Origin: Prevotellaceae bacterium
Lineage (GTDB): Bacteria > Bacteroidota > Bacteroidia > Bacteroidales > Bacteroidaceae
Reading direction: 5' to 3'
Length of the DNA: 64,000 nt
NCBI GenBank assembly: GCA_028723455.1
Contig: JAQYEW010000065.1
Coordinates: 1-64,000, forward strand
Made by a program: the position numbers and the translations under genes. The notes below the pieces were generated by a model. It searched no databases. It worked only from the letters and a program-made list of their open reading frames with translations, and had not been told where the DNA came from. This document shows positions 25,082 through 35,312 of the stretch, piece by piece (positions within the stretch are counted from its first letter, which is position 1; the number at the start of each line of letters is the position of its first letter).

Positions 25082-25112
25082 CAAATGTAAGTTAATTTTC
25101 CAAGTCTTACAA
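25082..25112 (-). promoter_or_regulatory. Promoter giving a leaderless HU-CCDC81-SPOR mRNA
   Basis: Minus strand: TTG (25110-25112), 20 nt, TACATTTG (25082-25089). Only 4 nt separate the box from the ATG at 25077, so transcription would begin at or next to the start codon. Confidence 0.7.
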
Positions 25113-25227
25113 CATCCCTATACGAAAAAAATTTTTTTTCTTTTCTTTGGCTTTTTTTCTGTTGCATTTAATTGCAGAATGAAAAAAATACCTTATAATA
25201 CGTAGGTAGGCGTGTTGGCTTTTTATT

Positions 25228-25235
25228 TATCTTTG
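25228..25235 (+). promoter_or_regulatory. -7 box TATCTTTG for rfbC
   Basis: The box lies 38 nt before the ATG at 25274. No clear -33 TTTG is seen at the right distance. Confidence 0.6.
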
Positions 25236-25273
25236 CGCTGAAAATTAAACAAATACATTTTTGGAATTTAGCG

Positions 25274-25822
25274 ATGAAAATAGAGAAAACAGAAATCGAA
25301 GGCGTTTTAATTGTTGAGCCTCAGGTGTTTGGAGATGCCCGCGGCTATTTTATGGAAACGTGGAACGAGGAGGCTTTTGACGCCGCCGTCGGTCATCCTG
25401 TCCGTTTTGTGCAGGACAACGAGTCCCGTTCCTCTTATGGTGTTCTGCGTGGTCTCCATTATCAGCGTGGCGAGGCCAGCCAGGCCAAGTTGGTGCGGGT
25501 GATAGCGGGCGAAGTGTTGGATGTCGCCGTTGATTTGCGTCGTAGCAGTCCGACGTTTGGCAAGCATGTGGCAGTGGTCTTAAGCGGAGAGAATAAGCGT
25601 CAGTTGTTTATTCCCCGTGGCTTCGCTCACGGCTTTGTGGTGCTCAGTCCCACTGCCACTTTCTGTTATAAGGTGGACAACACCTATCAGCCTCAGAGTG
25701 AGTGTTCCCTTCGTTTTGATGATCCCGCACTGGGTATTCAATGGCCCGTGCCCAAAGGCGACCTTAAGCTTTCCGCCAAGGATCTTGCCGGATTGGACTT
25801 GGCTGATGCCGTTGTTTTTTGA
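25274..25822 (+). CDS. rfbC: dTDP-4-dehydrorhamnose 3,5-epimerase
   Basis: The 182-residue cupin epimerises dTDP-4-keto-6-deoxyglucose at C3 and C5 on the way to dTDP-L-rhamnose. Motifs: GDARGYFMETWNEEAF, FVQDNESRSSYGVLRGLHYQ (catalytic His in LRGLHYQ), LDVAVDLRRSSPTFGKH, FIPRGFAHGFVVLS and the Tyr in FCYKVDN. The length is normal. It stands alone here; rfbA, rfbB and rfbD are not in the window. Its 3' end converges on the DEAD-box gene through a shared hairpin. Confidence 0.95.
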   Translation: MKIEKTEIEGVLIVEPQVFGDARGYFMETWNEEAFDAAVGHPVRFVQDNESRSSYGVLRGLHYQRGEASQAKLVRVIAGEVLDVAVDLRRSSPTFGKHVAVVLSGENKRQLFIPRGFAHGFVVLSPTATFCYKVDNTYQPQSECSLRFDDPALGIQWPVPKGDLKLSAKDLAGLDLADAVVF

Positions 25823-25837
25823 CTGATGGTTTTTGTC

Positions 25838-25865
25838 TGAGAGTGGAGGTTATTCTCCACTCTCA
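25838..25865. terminator. Hairpin shared by rfbC and the DEAD-box gene
   Basis: An 11-bp perfect stem (TGAGAGTGGAG/CTCCACTCTCA) is followed by a T-run on the plus strand. It overlaps the stop of the convergent helicase gene. Confidence 0.7.
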
Positions 25866-27124
25866 CTTTTTTTACGGTGCTGATAACGCCGTGGCTTCTT
25901 TCTTTTGTTGTTGCCGTTGCCTTTTTTGCCGTTGCCGCTTTTGTGTTTGGCATCCGCACGTCGTCTGCCAACGTTGTATTCCGGAGCCTCGCCTAATTCT
26001 GCAGGCACTTGAAGGCGCTCAATCTCCTTGCCAAGGAAATGCTCTATCTTGTGAAATTCGGGTTGGTCTTTCTCGCTCACAAGGGTCAGGGCCTGTCCGT
26101 CTGCTCCGGCACGCGCGGTGCGGCCGATGCGGTGCACATAGTCCTCGGCATCATGGGGTACGTCAAAATTGATGACGAGTTGGATGTCATCGATGTCGAT
26201 GCCACGGGCAACGATGTCCGTAGCCACCAGGATATCCACCTGCTGACTCTTGAACTGGAACATCACCTCGTCGCGTTCGCTCTGTTCCAGATCACTGTGC
26301 ATGGCTCCCACATTGAATCCGCTGCGCTTCAGGCTGATTGCCAGATCCTTCACTTTTATCTTGCTGCCGGCAAAGATGATGACACGCTTGGGTTGCTGTT
26401 TTTTGAAGAGATGTTTCAGGATGCCTATCTTCTGTGCCTCGTAGCAGATGCAGGCTCTTTGGCGTATCTTGTCTGCGGGCTTGCTCACCGCCAGCTTGAT
26501 TTCGACGGGATTCGTGAGTATGGTCTTTGCCAGTTGGCTGATTTTGTCAGGCATGGTTGCGCTGAACATGATCGTTTGGCGGTTGCGGGGCAGGTTGCGT
26601 TCAATCTGCATGATGTCTTCGCTGAATCCCATGTCCAGCATACGGTCCGCCTCGTCCAGGATGAAAAAGGACACTTTGCTCAGGTCGACATTGCCCAGCG
26701 AGATGTGCGAGATCAGGCGGCCGGGTGTTGCGATGATAATGCTCGCACCGTTCTCAAAGCCGCGCTTCTCCTGGGCATAGCGGATGCCGTCGTTGCCGCC
26801 GTAAACGGCTACGGAACTTACGTCGGGCAGGTAATAGGCGAAGCCCTGCATGGCCTGGTCAATCTGCTGTGCCAGTTCGCGCGTGGGACTCATGATGATG
26901 CAGTTGATGTTCTTCTTGTCATAGTCCTTTTCGCCGAGCATACTCAGTATGGGCAGCAGGTAGGCGGCTGTCTTGCCGGTACCCGTCTGTGCTACGGCTA
27001 TCAGGTCCCGTCCCTCCAGGATGGCAGGAATGGCTTTCTCCTGAATGGGGGTTGTGGTGGTGAAGTTCATATCGTCGAGTGCGTCCAGCACGTCGTCGCT
27101 AAGGTCGAGGTCGTAAAAATCCAT
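25850..27124 (-). CDS. DEAD-box ATP-dependent RNA helicase
   Basis: The 424-residue protein has the full motif set: Q motif (TTTTPIQEKAIP), AQTGTGKT, PTRELAQQ, DEADRMLDMGF, SATMP, and HRIGRTARAG near the end of the second RecA domain. The last ~40 residues form a Lys/Arg/Asn-rich tail, as in RhlE-type helicases that bind RNA nonspecifically. It likely remodels rRNA or mRNA. It is the last gene of the lon-tgt-lptG-helicase run, 23 bp after lptG. Confidence 0.92.
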   Translation of the reverse strand: MDFYDLDLSDDVLDALDDMNFTTTTPIQEKAIPAILEGRDLIAVAQTGTGKTAAYLLPILSMLGEKDYDKKNINCIIMSPTRELAQQIDQAMQGFAYYLPDVSSVAVYGGNDGIRYAQEKRGFENGASIIIATPGRLISHISLGNVDLSKVSFFILDEADRMLDMGFSEDIMQIERNLPRNRQTIMFSATMPDKISQLAKTILTNPVEIKLAVSKPADKIRQRACICYEAQKIGILKHLFKKQQPKRVIIFAGSKIKVKDLAISLKRSGFNVGAMHSDLEQSERDEVMFQFKSQQVDILVATDIVARGIDIDDIQLVINFDVPHDAEDYVHRIGRTARAGADGQALTLVSEKDQPEFHKIEHFLGKEIERLQVPAELGEAPEYNVGRRRADAKHKSGNGKKGNGNNKRKKPRRYQHRKKSESGE

Positions 27125-27147
27125 GTCTTTGGTTGTTTGGGTTGTTA

Positions 27148-28251
27148 TTATCTGGGAGCTTTCTTGTACAGTACAATGGAAATGAGCAGGTAGAGGATAT
27201 TAGGTGCCCACACGGCCAGGAAGGGTGGGGCGTCGGCATTGATGGCGAAGCCTACGCTGACGCCTTGCAGGAAGATGTACGTAACGCTCAGCGCCAGTCC
27301 GATTCCCAGGGAAAGCCCCATGCCTCCCTTGCGTTTTCGGCTGGAGAGGCTGACGCCGATGAGCGTCATGATAAAGGCTGTGGCGATGTCGGCGAATCGT
27401 TTGTGGTACTCGACCTCGAAGGGTCTTGAATTGTCCGTGCCGCGTATGGCTTGCAGCCGGATGTATTCCTTCAGTTCGCCGGTGGTCATGGCTTGCTGCA
27501 TGTCCTTGATGGTCAGGAAGTCTGAGGGCTGCATGTTGATTACGCTGTCCAGTTGGTTGTAGTGCGTGATGGTTTCCCTGTCCTGATGGAACTCTCGGAT
27601 ATCTACATTGTACAGTTTCCAATGAAAGCGTTCGCTGTTGATGCTGTCATAGGTCAGGCTGTTGGCAGTCATGTGGCTTACCATCTTCTTGCCGACGAAC
27701 TTGTCCAGGTTCAGGTGATAACCCGTCTTTGTGGGTCCGTCGAAATGCTCTACATAGGCGATGACTCCGCTGTCCACCTGCATCTGTACGTTGTCGGCAT
27801 AAGTGGCGTTTTTCTTCTTGTTCTTGTATTGGTTCTCAAACTCCAGTCGGATGCTGTTGCTTCGCGGGATAATCTGGTTGCCGAGCCAGAAGTTCAGGGA
27901 AGCGATCAATGCGGCAGAAATCAGGTAGGGCCTGAGCAGCCTGCGGAAACTGACACCGGCGGCCAGCATGGCGATGATCTCGCTGTTCCCTGCCATGTTA
28001 CTCGTAAAGAAGATGACGCTGACAAAAACCAGCAGGGCAGAGAGCATATTGGCGAAATAGGGCACATAGTAGGGATAGTAGTCCAGCAGGATTTGGCGCA
28101 GCGTGGCACCGCCCTGGGTGAACTTCTCTATGTTCTCGCCGTAGTCGAATACGATGACGATGCTGATGGTTAGCAGTATGGCCACGAAGTACGTGCTCAG
28201 GAACTTGCCCATGATGTACGTGTCCAGTCGCTTGAAGCCGGGAATTCTCAT
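27148..28251 (-). CDS. LptF/LptG-family lipopolysaccharide export permease
   Basis: The 367-residue protein has the YjgP/YjgQ layout: transmembrane segments near the N-terminus (LSTYFVAILLTISIVIVFDYGE, then about 55-110), a periplasmic beta-rich domain (about 140-260) and C-terminal segments (about 280-360). FDYGENIEKF and NMAGNSEIIAMLAAGVS are conserved in this family. With LptB and LptC it would extract LPS from the inner membrane. It lies 43 bp after tgt. LptF and LptG cannot be told apart with certainty here; LptG is my guess. Confidence 0.88.
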   Translation of the reverse strand: MRIPGFKRLDTYIMGKFLSTYFVAILLTISIVIVFDYGENIEKFTQGGATLRQILLDYYPYYVPYFANMLSALLVFVSVIFFTSNMAGNSEIIAMLAAGVSFRRLLRPYLISAALIASLNFWLGNQIIPRSNSIRLEFENQYKNKKKNATYADNVQMQVDSGVIAYVEHFDGPTKTGYHLNLDKFVGKKMVSHMTANSLTYDSINSERFHWKLYNVDIREFHQDRETITHYNQLDSVINMQPSDFLTIKDMQQAMTTGELKEYIRLQAIRGTDNSRPFEVEYHKRFADIATAFIMTLIGVSLSSRKRKGGMGLSLGIGLALSVTYIFLQGVSVGFAINADAPPFLAVWAPNILYLLISIVLYKKAPR

Positions 28252-28294
28252 CTTTTCTTTACCTTATTTATATATACGCGCGTAAGGTGTACGC

Positions 28295-29399
28295 TTAGAG
28301 ACGTGTCGTTACCTTCTGCATCATCACCTCTTTCCAAGCGCGGAAATCGCCGGCCATGATATGTTTGCGCGCCTCTTGGGTCAGCCATACGTAGAACGCC
28401 AGGTTGTGGATGCTGGCAATCTCCATGGCAAGGAGCTCCTGGGCCTTGAAGAGATGGTGGAGATAGGCCTTCGTGTAGAAGGTATCTACGGATGCCGTTC
28501 CGTTGGGGTCTACGGGACTGAAGTCCGTCTCCCATTTCTTGTTGCGCATGTTCATGATGCCTTCGCTGGTAAAGAGCATGGCGTTGCGTCCGTTGCGCGT
28601 CGGCATTACGCAGTCGAACATGTCAACGCCCAGCGAGATGGCCTCCAGGATGTTGGCGGGGGTGCCTACACCCATCAGGTAGCGCGGACGGTCCTTGGGC
28701 AGAATGGCGTTGACAACGTCGATCATCTCATACATCACCTCGGCCGGTTCGCCTACAGCCAGTCCGCCGATGGCTATGCCGTCGGTGTTCTTGGAGGCCA
28801 CGAATTCGGCGCTCTGCGTGCGCAGGTCGCGATAGGTGCATCCTTGTACAATGGGAAAGAGGCTCTGTCCGTAGCCATACTTGGGCGTTGTCTCCTCAAG
28901 GCGTCGGATACAACGGTCCAGCCAGCGGTGTGTCATCTCCATGCTCTTCTTGGCATAGCGATAGTCGCTGGTGCCCGGGGGACATTCGTCCAGTGCCATG
29001 ATGATGTCCGCACCGATGCTGCGTTCAATGTCCATGACGCGTTCGGGCGAAATGAAATGCTTCGATCCGTCGATGTGGCTGCGGAACATACATCCCTCTT
29101 CCGTCAGTTTGCGTATGCCTGTCAGGGAGAAGATCTGGAAGCCGCCGCTGTCGGTCAGGATGGGGCGGTCCCATCCGTTGAACTTATGCAGTCCGCCGGC
29201 CTGTTCCAGAACGTCGGTGCCCGGACGCAGATACAGATGATAGGTGTTGCCAAGGATGATCTGTGCCTTCACTTCCTCTTTCAGGTCGCGCACCAGGACA
29301 CCCTTCACGCTGCCCACAGTGCCTACGGGCATGAAGATGGGCGTTTGGATAGGGCCGTGGTCGGTTTGCAGCAGGCCTGCGCGCGCGCTGCTTTGGGGG

Positions 29400-29425
<26 letters not shown>
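28295..29425 (-). CDS. tgt: tRNA-guanine transglycosylase (queuosine), lacking the usual zinc cysteines
   Basis: The 376-residue enzyme swaps guanine 34 for the queuosine precursor in GUN tRNAs. Catalytic stretches are present: LTDSGGFQIFSL, IALGGLAVGEP-like (IAIGGLAVGEP), and the nucleophile region FDCVMPTRNGRNAMLFT. The standard C-terminal zinc site CxCxxC...H is absent: the matching region reads VDTFYTKAYLHHLFKA with no cysteine, although the later IASIHNLAFY keeps the His. From memory this is shared by other Bacteroidales proteins. Its first 26 bases overlap the end of lon, so expression is coupled. Confidence 0.92.
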
Positions 29426-31856
<2,431 letters not shown>

Positions 31857-31892
31857 ATTTCTTCCTTATTTATTTTTATGGGATACAAGGTG

Positions 31893-31923
31893 CAAAAGTA
31901 GATAAAATAAACGAATTTTGCAA
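31893..31923 (-). promoter_or_regulatory. Promoter for lon
   Basis: Minus strand: TTG (31921-31923), 20 nt, TACTTTTG (31893-31900). It is set back to back with the trmN6 promoter. Confidence 0.65.
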
Positions 31924-31931
31924 CCTGCCTT

Positions 31932-31962
31932 TTTGCCAATCCTACGGATTTACTTACTTTTG
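31932..31962 (+). promoter_or_regulatory. Promoter for trmN6-like gene
   Basis: TTTG (31932-31935), 19 nt, TACTTTTG (31955-31962). The ATG follows after 10 nt, giving a leader of only a few bases. It overlaps the lon promoter region on the other strand. Confidence 0.7.
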
Positions 31963-31972
31963 TGTTAAAGAT

Positions 31973-32674
31973 ATGGAAAAGGGAGATTTTTGTTTCAAAC
32001 AGTTTGCCGTCCGTCAGGACCGCTGTGCCATGAAGGTGGGCACGGATGGCGTGCTTCTGGGTGCATGGGCGCTTTGTTCCGCAGAATCCGACATCTTGGA
32101 CATTGGCGCGGGAACGGGGCTTTTGGCGCTGATGGTGGCGCAGCGTTTTCCCTTGAGCCGCGTAACCGCACTCGAGCTGGATGCCGATGCGGCCCTTCAG
32201 GCCGCCGAAAATGTTTCCCGCAGTCCCTTTGCGGACAGAATTCGGGTAGTGCAGGGCGATGTGCGTGATTTCCAAGGCCGGTGGGGATGTATTGTTTGCA
32301 ATCCGCCTTTTTTTAGTGAGGACATTTGTTCGCCGCATGATGGCCGCCATTTGGCACGCAGCGCGCATAGTCTTTCTTTTGCCGACCTTTGGGGGGCTGT
32401 GGTGCGCCTGCTGCTTCCTGGGGGGCTGTTCAATGTCATCCTTCCGGTCAGGGAATTTCCTGATTTTCATCGCCATTCCCTGACGCATGGCTTCTGCCTG
32501 ATACGCAGTACGGAGGTGAAGACCACGCCCAATAAGCCCCCCAAACGTTTGCTCCTGACCTATTGTATGGGCGAAGCAACGGCAGAGGCCCGTACCACCC
32601 TGGTGCTTACCGCTCCGGATGGGGGGCGAAGCAAAGATTATCAAGCCCTTACAGAAGATTTTTATCTGATATAA
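31973..32674 (+). CDS. trmN6: tRNA1(Val) (adenine37-N6)-methyltransferase
   Basis: The 233-residue SAM-dependent methyltransferase has FRFKQF-like FCFKQFAVRQDRCAMKVGTDGVLLGAW at the N-terminus, ILDIGAGTGLLALM for SAM binding and the catalytic NPPFF. This combination is typical of TrmN6/YfiC, which methylates A37 of tRNA-Val1. The track start at 31838 lies in the lon promoter region; the conserved sequence begins at MEKGDFCF, so the start is 31973. It converges with the lipid kinase gene through the palindrome at 32713. Confidence 0.9.
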   Translation: MEKGDFCFKQFAVRQDRCAMKVGTDGVLLGAWALCSAESDILDIGAGTGLLALMVAQRFPLSRVTALELDADAALQAAENVSRSPFADRIRVVQGDVRDFQGRWGCIVCNPPFFSEDICSPHDGRHLARSAHSLSFADLWGAVVRLLLPGGLFNVILPVREFPDFHRHSLTHGFCLIRSTEVKTTPNKPPKRLLLTYCMGEATAEARTTLVLTAPDGGRSKDYQALTEDFYLI

Positions 32675-32712
32675 AAAGGGACGGGAAAAACTATATAGAA
32701 GAAATAAAAAAT

Positions 32713-32766
32713 CAACGGCTTGTTTTGTCCAAAATATATATATGTTTTGAGCAAAACAAGCCGTTG
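32713..32766. terminator. Palindromic bidirectional terminator, copy 2 of a dispersed element
   Basis: The perfect 15-bp outer arms are CAACGGCTTGTTTTG and CAAAACAAGCCGTTG. The interior shares TTGTTTTGwCCAAAAyAT and the following bases with the hairpin at 2209-2274. It lies between two convergent genes. Confidence 0.75.
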
Positions 32767-32777
32767 GTTTATACGCC

Positions 32778-33809
32778 CTATCCGCGCAGCTTGTTCAGCA
32801 GGTCCTTGTTGATGGCGCGGATGCGGCGGTTGGTGGTGGTGATGTCCTGGCGCAGACTCTCCACCTCGTCCTGCAATCCGGCATAGATGTCCGTGAAGAT
32901 GCGCAGGAGCGGGGGAGTGTTCACCTTGCCCTTGGGGTTCGTGATGATGTGGATGCCTTTTTCGATGAGTCTGATGGTTAGCAGGCTGTCGCACGGGATG
33001 GGGTCGCCGTCGTAATGCACCACGCCGGGTGCCTGGCGTTGGATTTTCAGTTCGCGGCACTGGAAGCTCTTGATGCGGCTGTTGCTTTTCAGGGTCTTGC
33101 TGAAGAGTTGCAGGGCGATCTGGGGTGCCTCCACGATGTTGAAGGGTTCCATGATGGTTACGTCCATCAGTCCGTCGCTCATCGACGCTCCGGGCGTGAT
33201 GTAGGCATTGTTGCCGTATTGCGAGGCATTGCCGCAGGCAATCAGGAAGGCCTCTACCGTTTCTTTGTTGCCGTCAATCTCCACCTCGTAGGTTTCTGGC
33301 TTGTATTTCAGGCCCTCGAACAGCGTGTTTTCGATGTAGGTGGCAAAGCCGCGCTTGCCGGCGTGGGCGAACTTGTCGCTGACAAAGGCGTCGAAGCCAA
33401 CGCCGCAGGTGCAGAAGAAAGGGTGGTCGTTGATCATGCCGTAGTCCAGCAGGTCCACGTGCATCTGGCTGAGTATCTGCATGGCGCGCACGTGGTTGAT
33501 GGGTATGCCCAGGTGGCGTGCCAGGCCGTTGCCGCTGCCGCAGGGGATAATGCCCAGGGCCGTGGATGTGTTCAGCAGGCCGCGCCCTACCTCGTTCACC
33601 GTGCCGTCGCCGCCGATGGCTGTTACGGCGTCCCACCCCTCGCGGGCCGACGCTGCCGCCAGTTCCGTCGCATGACCGGCGTGCTCGGTGTACTGCACCT
33701 CCGTTACGAAGTGGTCAGGGCTGAAATACTTCGGTATTAACGCTATGATGGCTCGCTTGTCGTGCGTGCCGGAGATGGGATTGACGATGAATCGTATCCT
33801 TTTCTTCAT
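32778..33809 (-). CDS. Diacylglycerol/sphingosine kinase-family lipid kinase
   Basis: The 343-residue protein belongs to the DAGK catalytic-domain family: RFIVNPISGTHDK at the N-terminus, AIGGDGTVNEVGRGL (nucleotide loop), IIPCGSGNGLARHL, and SDGLMDVTIMEPF further on. It is about the usual length plus a ~40-residue helical C-terminal tail. It would phosphorylate a membrane lipid from ATP. It diverges from serine palmitoyltransferase; because Bacteroidales kinases of this fold have been linked to dihydrosphingosine, a sphingoid base is a plausible substrate. That is inference from position, not from a substrate motif. Confidence 0.85.
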   Translation of the reverse strand: MKKRIRFIVNPISGTHDKRAIIALIPKYFSPDHFVTEVQYTEHAGHATELAAASAREGWDAVTAIGGDGTVNEVGRGLLNTSTALGIIPCGSGNGLARHLGIPINHVRAMQILSQMHVDLLDYGMINDHPFFCTCGVGFDAFVSDKFAHAGKRGFATYIENTLFEGLKYKPETYEVEIDGNKETVEAFLIACGNASQYGNNAYITPGASMSDGLMDVTIMEPFNIVEAPQIALQLFSKTLKSNSRIKSFQCRELKIQRQAPGVVHYDGDPIPCDSLLTIRLIEKGIHIITNPKGKVNTPPLLRIFTDIYAGLQDEVESLRQDITTTNRRIRAINKDLLNKLRG

Positions 33810-33841
33810 TACTCTAAGCCTTTCGTAAAAAATAGGAATGG

Positions 33842-33849
33842 CAAATATA
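33842..33849 (-). promoter_or_regulatory. -7 box TATATTTG for the lipid kinase
   Basis: The minus-strand box lies 32 nt upstream of the ATG at 33809. Confidence 0.55.
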
Positions 33850-33945
33850 AGGGAAAAATGGTCTACAAGCGCCTTTCTTCTCTTCCTTTTTTCCTTGTAA
33901 GTGTATTTTCTGGGGTTGAATGTGCATTTTTACGCATTTTTTCAA

Positions 33946-33953
33946 TACCTTTG
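33946..33953 (+). promoter_or_regulatory. -7 box TACCTTTG for serine palmitoyltransferase
   Basis: The box lies 90 nt before the ATG at 34044, leaving a leader of roughly 84 nt, longer than most here. No stable leader structure is obvious by eye. Confidence 0.6.
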
Positions 33954-34043
33954 CACATCTTTTGCGCCGGAGTGCATCGGGTCATGCCTGCGAGGCGATG
34001 CTCGCTCTTCCTGCAACCAAACGACTAAACAACGATATTCAAT

Positions 34044-35231
34044 ATGGGATTGTTACAAGAAAAATTGAAGGCTTACACCCTGCCTCAGGAGTTTCAGGCC
34101 AAAGGCATTTACCCTTATTTCCGTGAGATTGAGGGCAAGCAAGGCACTGAGGTGATGATGGGTGGCCATCATGTGTTGATGTTCGGATCGAACGCCTACA
34201 CCGGCCTGACGGGCGACCAGCGCGTCATTGACGCAGGTTGCGCGGCCATGCAGAAATACGGTAGCGGATGCGCGGGCAGCCGTTTCCTGAACGGCACGCT
34301 CGACCTCCACGTGCAGCTGGAGAAGGAGCTGGCCGCCTTTGTGGGCAAGGACGAGGCATTGTGCTTCAGCACGGGCTTTACGGTGAACAGCGGTGTCATC
34401 AGCCAGCTTGCGGGCAAGGGCGACTATGTCATTTGCGACGACCGCGACCACGCCTCCATTGTGGATGGGCGCCGTCTCAGCTTTGCCAACCAGCTCAAGT
34501 ACAAGCACAACGACATGGAGGATCTGGAGCGTTGTCTCCAGCGTTGCGAACCCAACGCCATCAAGCTCATTGTTGTGGACGGCGTTTACAGCATGGAAGG
34601 CGACTTGGCCCCCCTGCCCAAGATTATCGAACTGAAGAAGAAATACAACGCCACGCTGATGGTGGACGAGGCCCACGGCGTGGGTGTCTTCGGCCGTCAG
34701 GGCCGTGGCGTGTGCGACCATTTCGGCGTTACCAAGGATGTGGACCTTATCATGGGCACCTTCTCCAAGTCCCTGGCCAGCATCGGCGGCTTCATCGCCG
34801 CGGACAGTGTGGTCATCAACTGGCTGCGCCATACCGCACGCACCTATATCTTCAGTGCCAGCTGTCCTCCCTCGGCCACTGCCGCCGCCCTCGAGGCACT
34901 GCACATCATTCAGAACGAGCCGGAGCGTATCGAGCGCCTGTGGGACGTAACGAACTACGCCCTGAAGCGTTTCCGCGAGGAGGGTTTTGAAATCGGCGAG
35001 ACGGAGAGCCCCATCATTCCCCTCTATGTCCGCGATACGGAGAAGACTTTCGTGGCCGTTGCGCGTGCCTTCGAGGAGGGCGTTTTCATCAACCCCGTTA
35101 TTCCTCCCGCCTGTGCGCCCAGCGACACCCTTGTGCGCTACGCGCTGATGGCTACGCACACCAAGGAACAGGTGGACCTCAGCGTACAGCGTCTGAAGAA
35201 GGTGTTCGTAGAGTTGGGTATTATCAAGTAA
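34044..35231 (+). CDS. spt: Serine palmitoyltransferase
   Basis: The 395-residue PLP enzyme of the alpha-oxoamine synthase family condenses L-serine with a fatty acyl-CoA to 3-ketosphinganine, the first step of sphingolipid synthesis. Seen: FGSNAYTGLTGD, GSGCAGSRFLNGTLDLH, DEAHGVGVFG and the PLP lysine in GTFSKSLASIGGF. The N-terminus MGLLQEKL...FQAKGIYPYFREIEGKQG closely resembles the Bacteroides Spt proteins rather than 2-amino-3-ketobutyrate CoA ligase (Kbl) or BioF. The start is the only ATG fitting this N-terminus. Kbl remains the main alternative. Confidence 0.88.
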   Translation: MGLLQEKLKAYTLPQEFQAKGIYPYFREIEGKQGTEVMMGGHHVLMFGSNAYTGLTGDQRVIDAGCAAMQKYGSGCAGSRFLNGTLDLHVQLEKELAAFVGKDEALCFSTGFTVNSGVISQLAGKGDYVICDDRDHASIVDGRRLSFANQLKYKHNDMEDLERCLQRCEPNAIKLIVVDGVYSMEGDLAPLPKIIELKKKYNATLMVDEAHGVGVFGRQGRGVCDHFGVTKDVDLIMGTFSKSLASIGGFIAADSVVINWLRHTARTYIFSASCPPSATAAALEALHIIQNEPERIERLWDVTNYALKRFREEGFEIGETESPIIPLYVRDTEKTFVAVARAFEEGVFINPVIPPACAPSDTLVRYALMATHTKEQVDLSVQRLKKVFVELGIIK

Positions 35232-35246
35232 TTCCTGATATTGGGG

Positions 35247-35298
35247 CATACAAAACGGTAGCGGATGGCAAATGTGCCATCCGCTACCGTTTTGTATG
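35247..35298. terminator. Perfect 24-bp hairpin terminator
   Basis: Arms 35247-35270 and 35275-35298 are exact complements with a 4-nt loop (AATG), and their A/T ends make it able to stop transcription from either side. It sits between spt and the convergent DUF4301 gene. Confidence 0.85.
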
Positions 35299-35312
35299 GT
35301 ACTGAATCGTAC

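Noticed and set aside
34053-35249. A 398-codon minus-strand ORF opposite spt
   Set aside because: It is the complement of a well-supported enzyme gene and has no recognisable motif.
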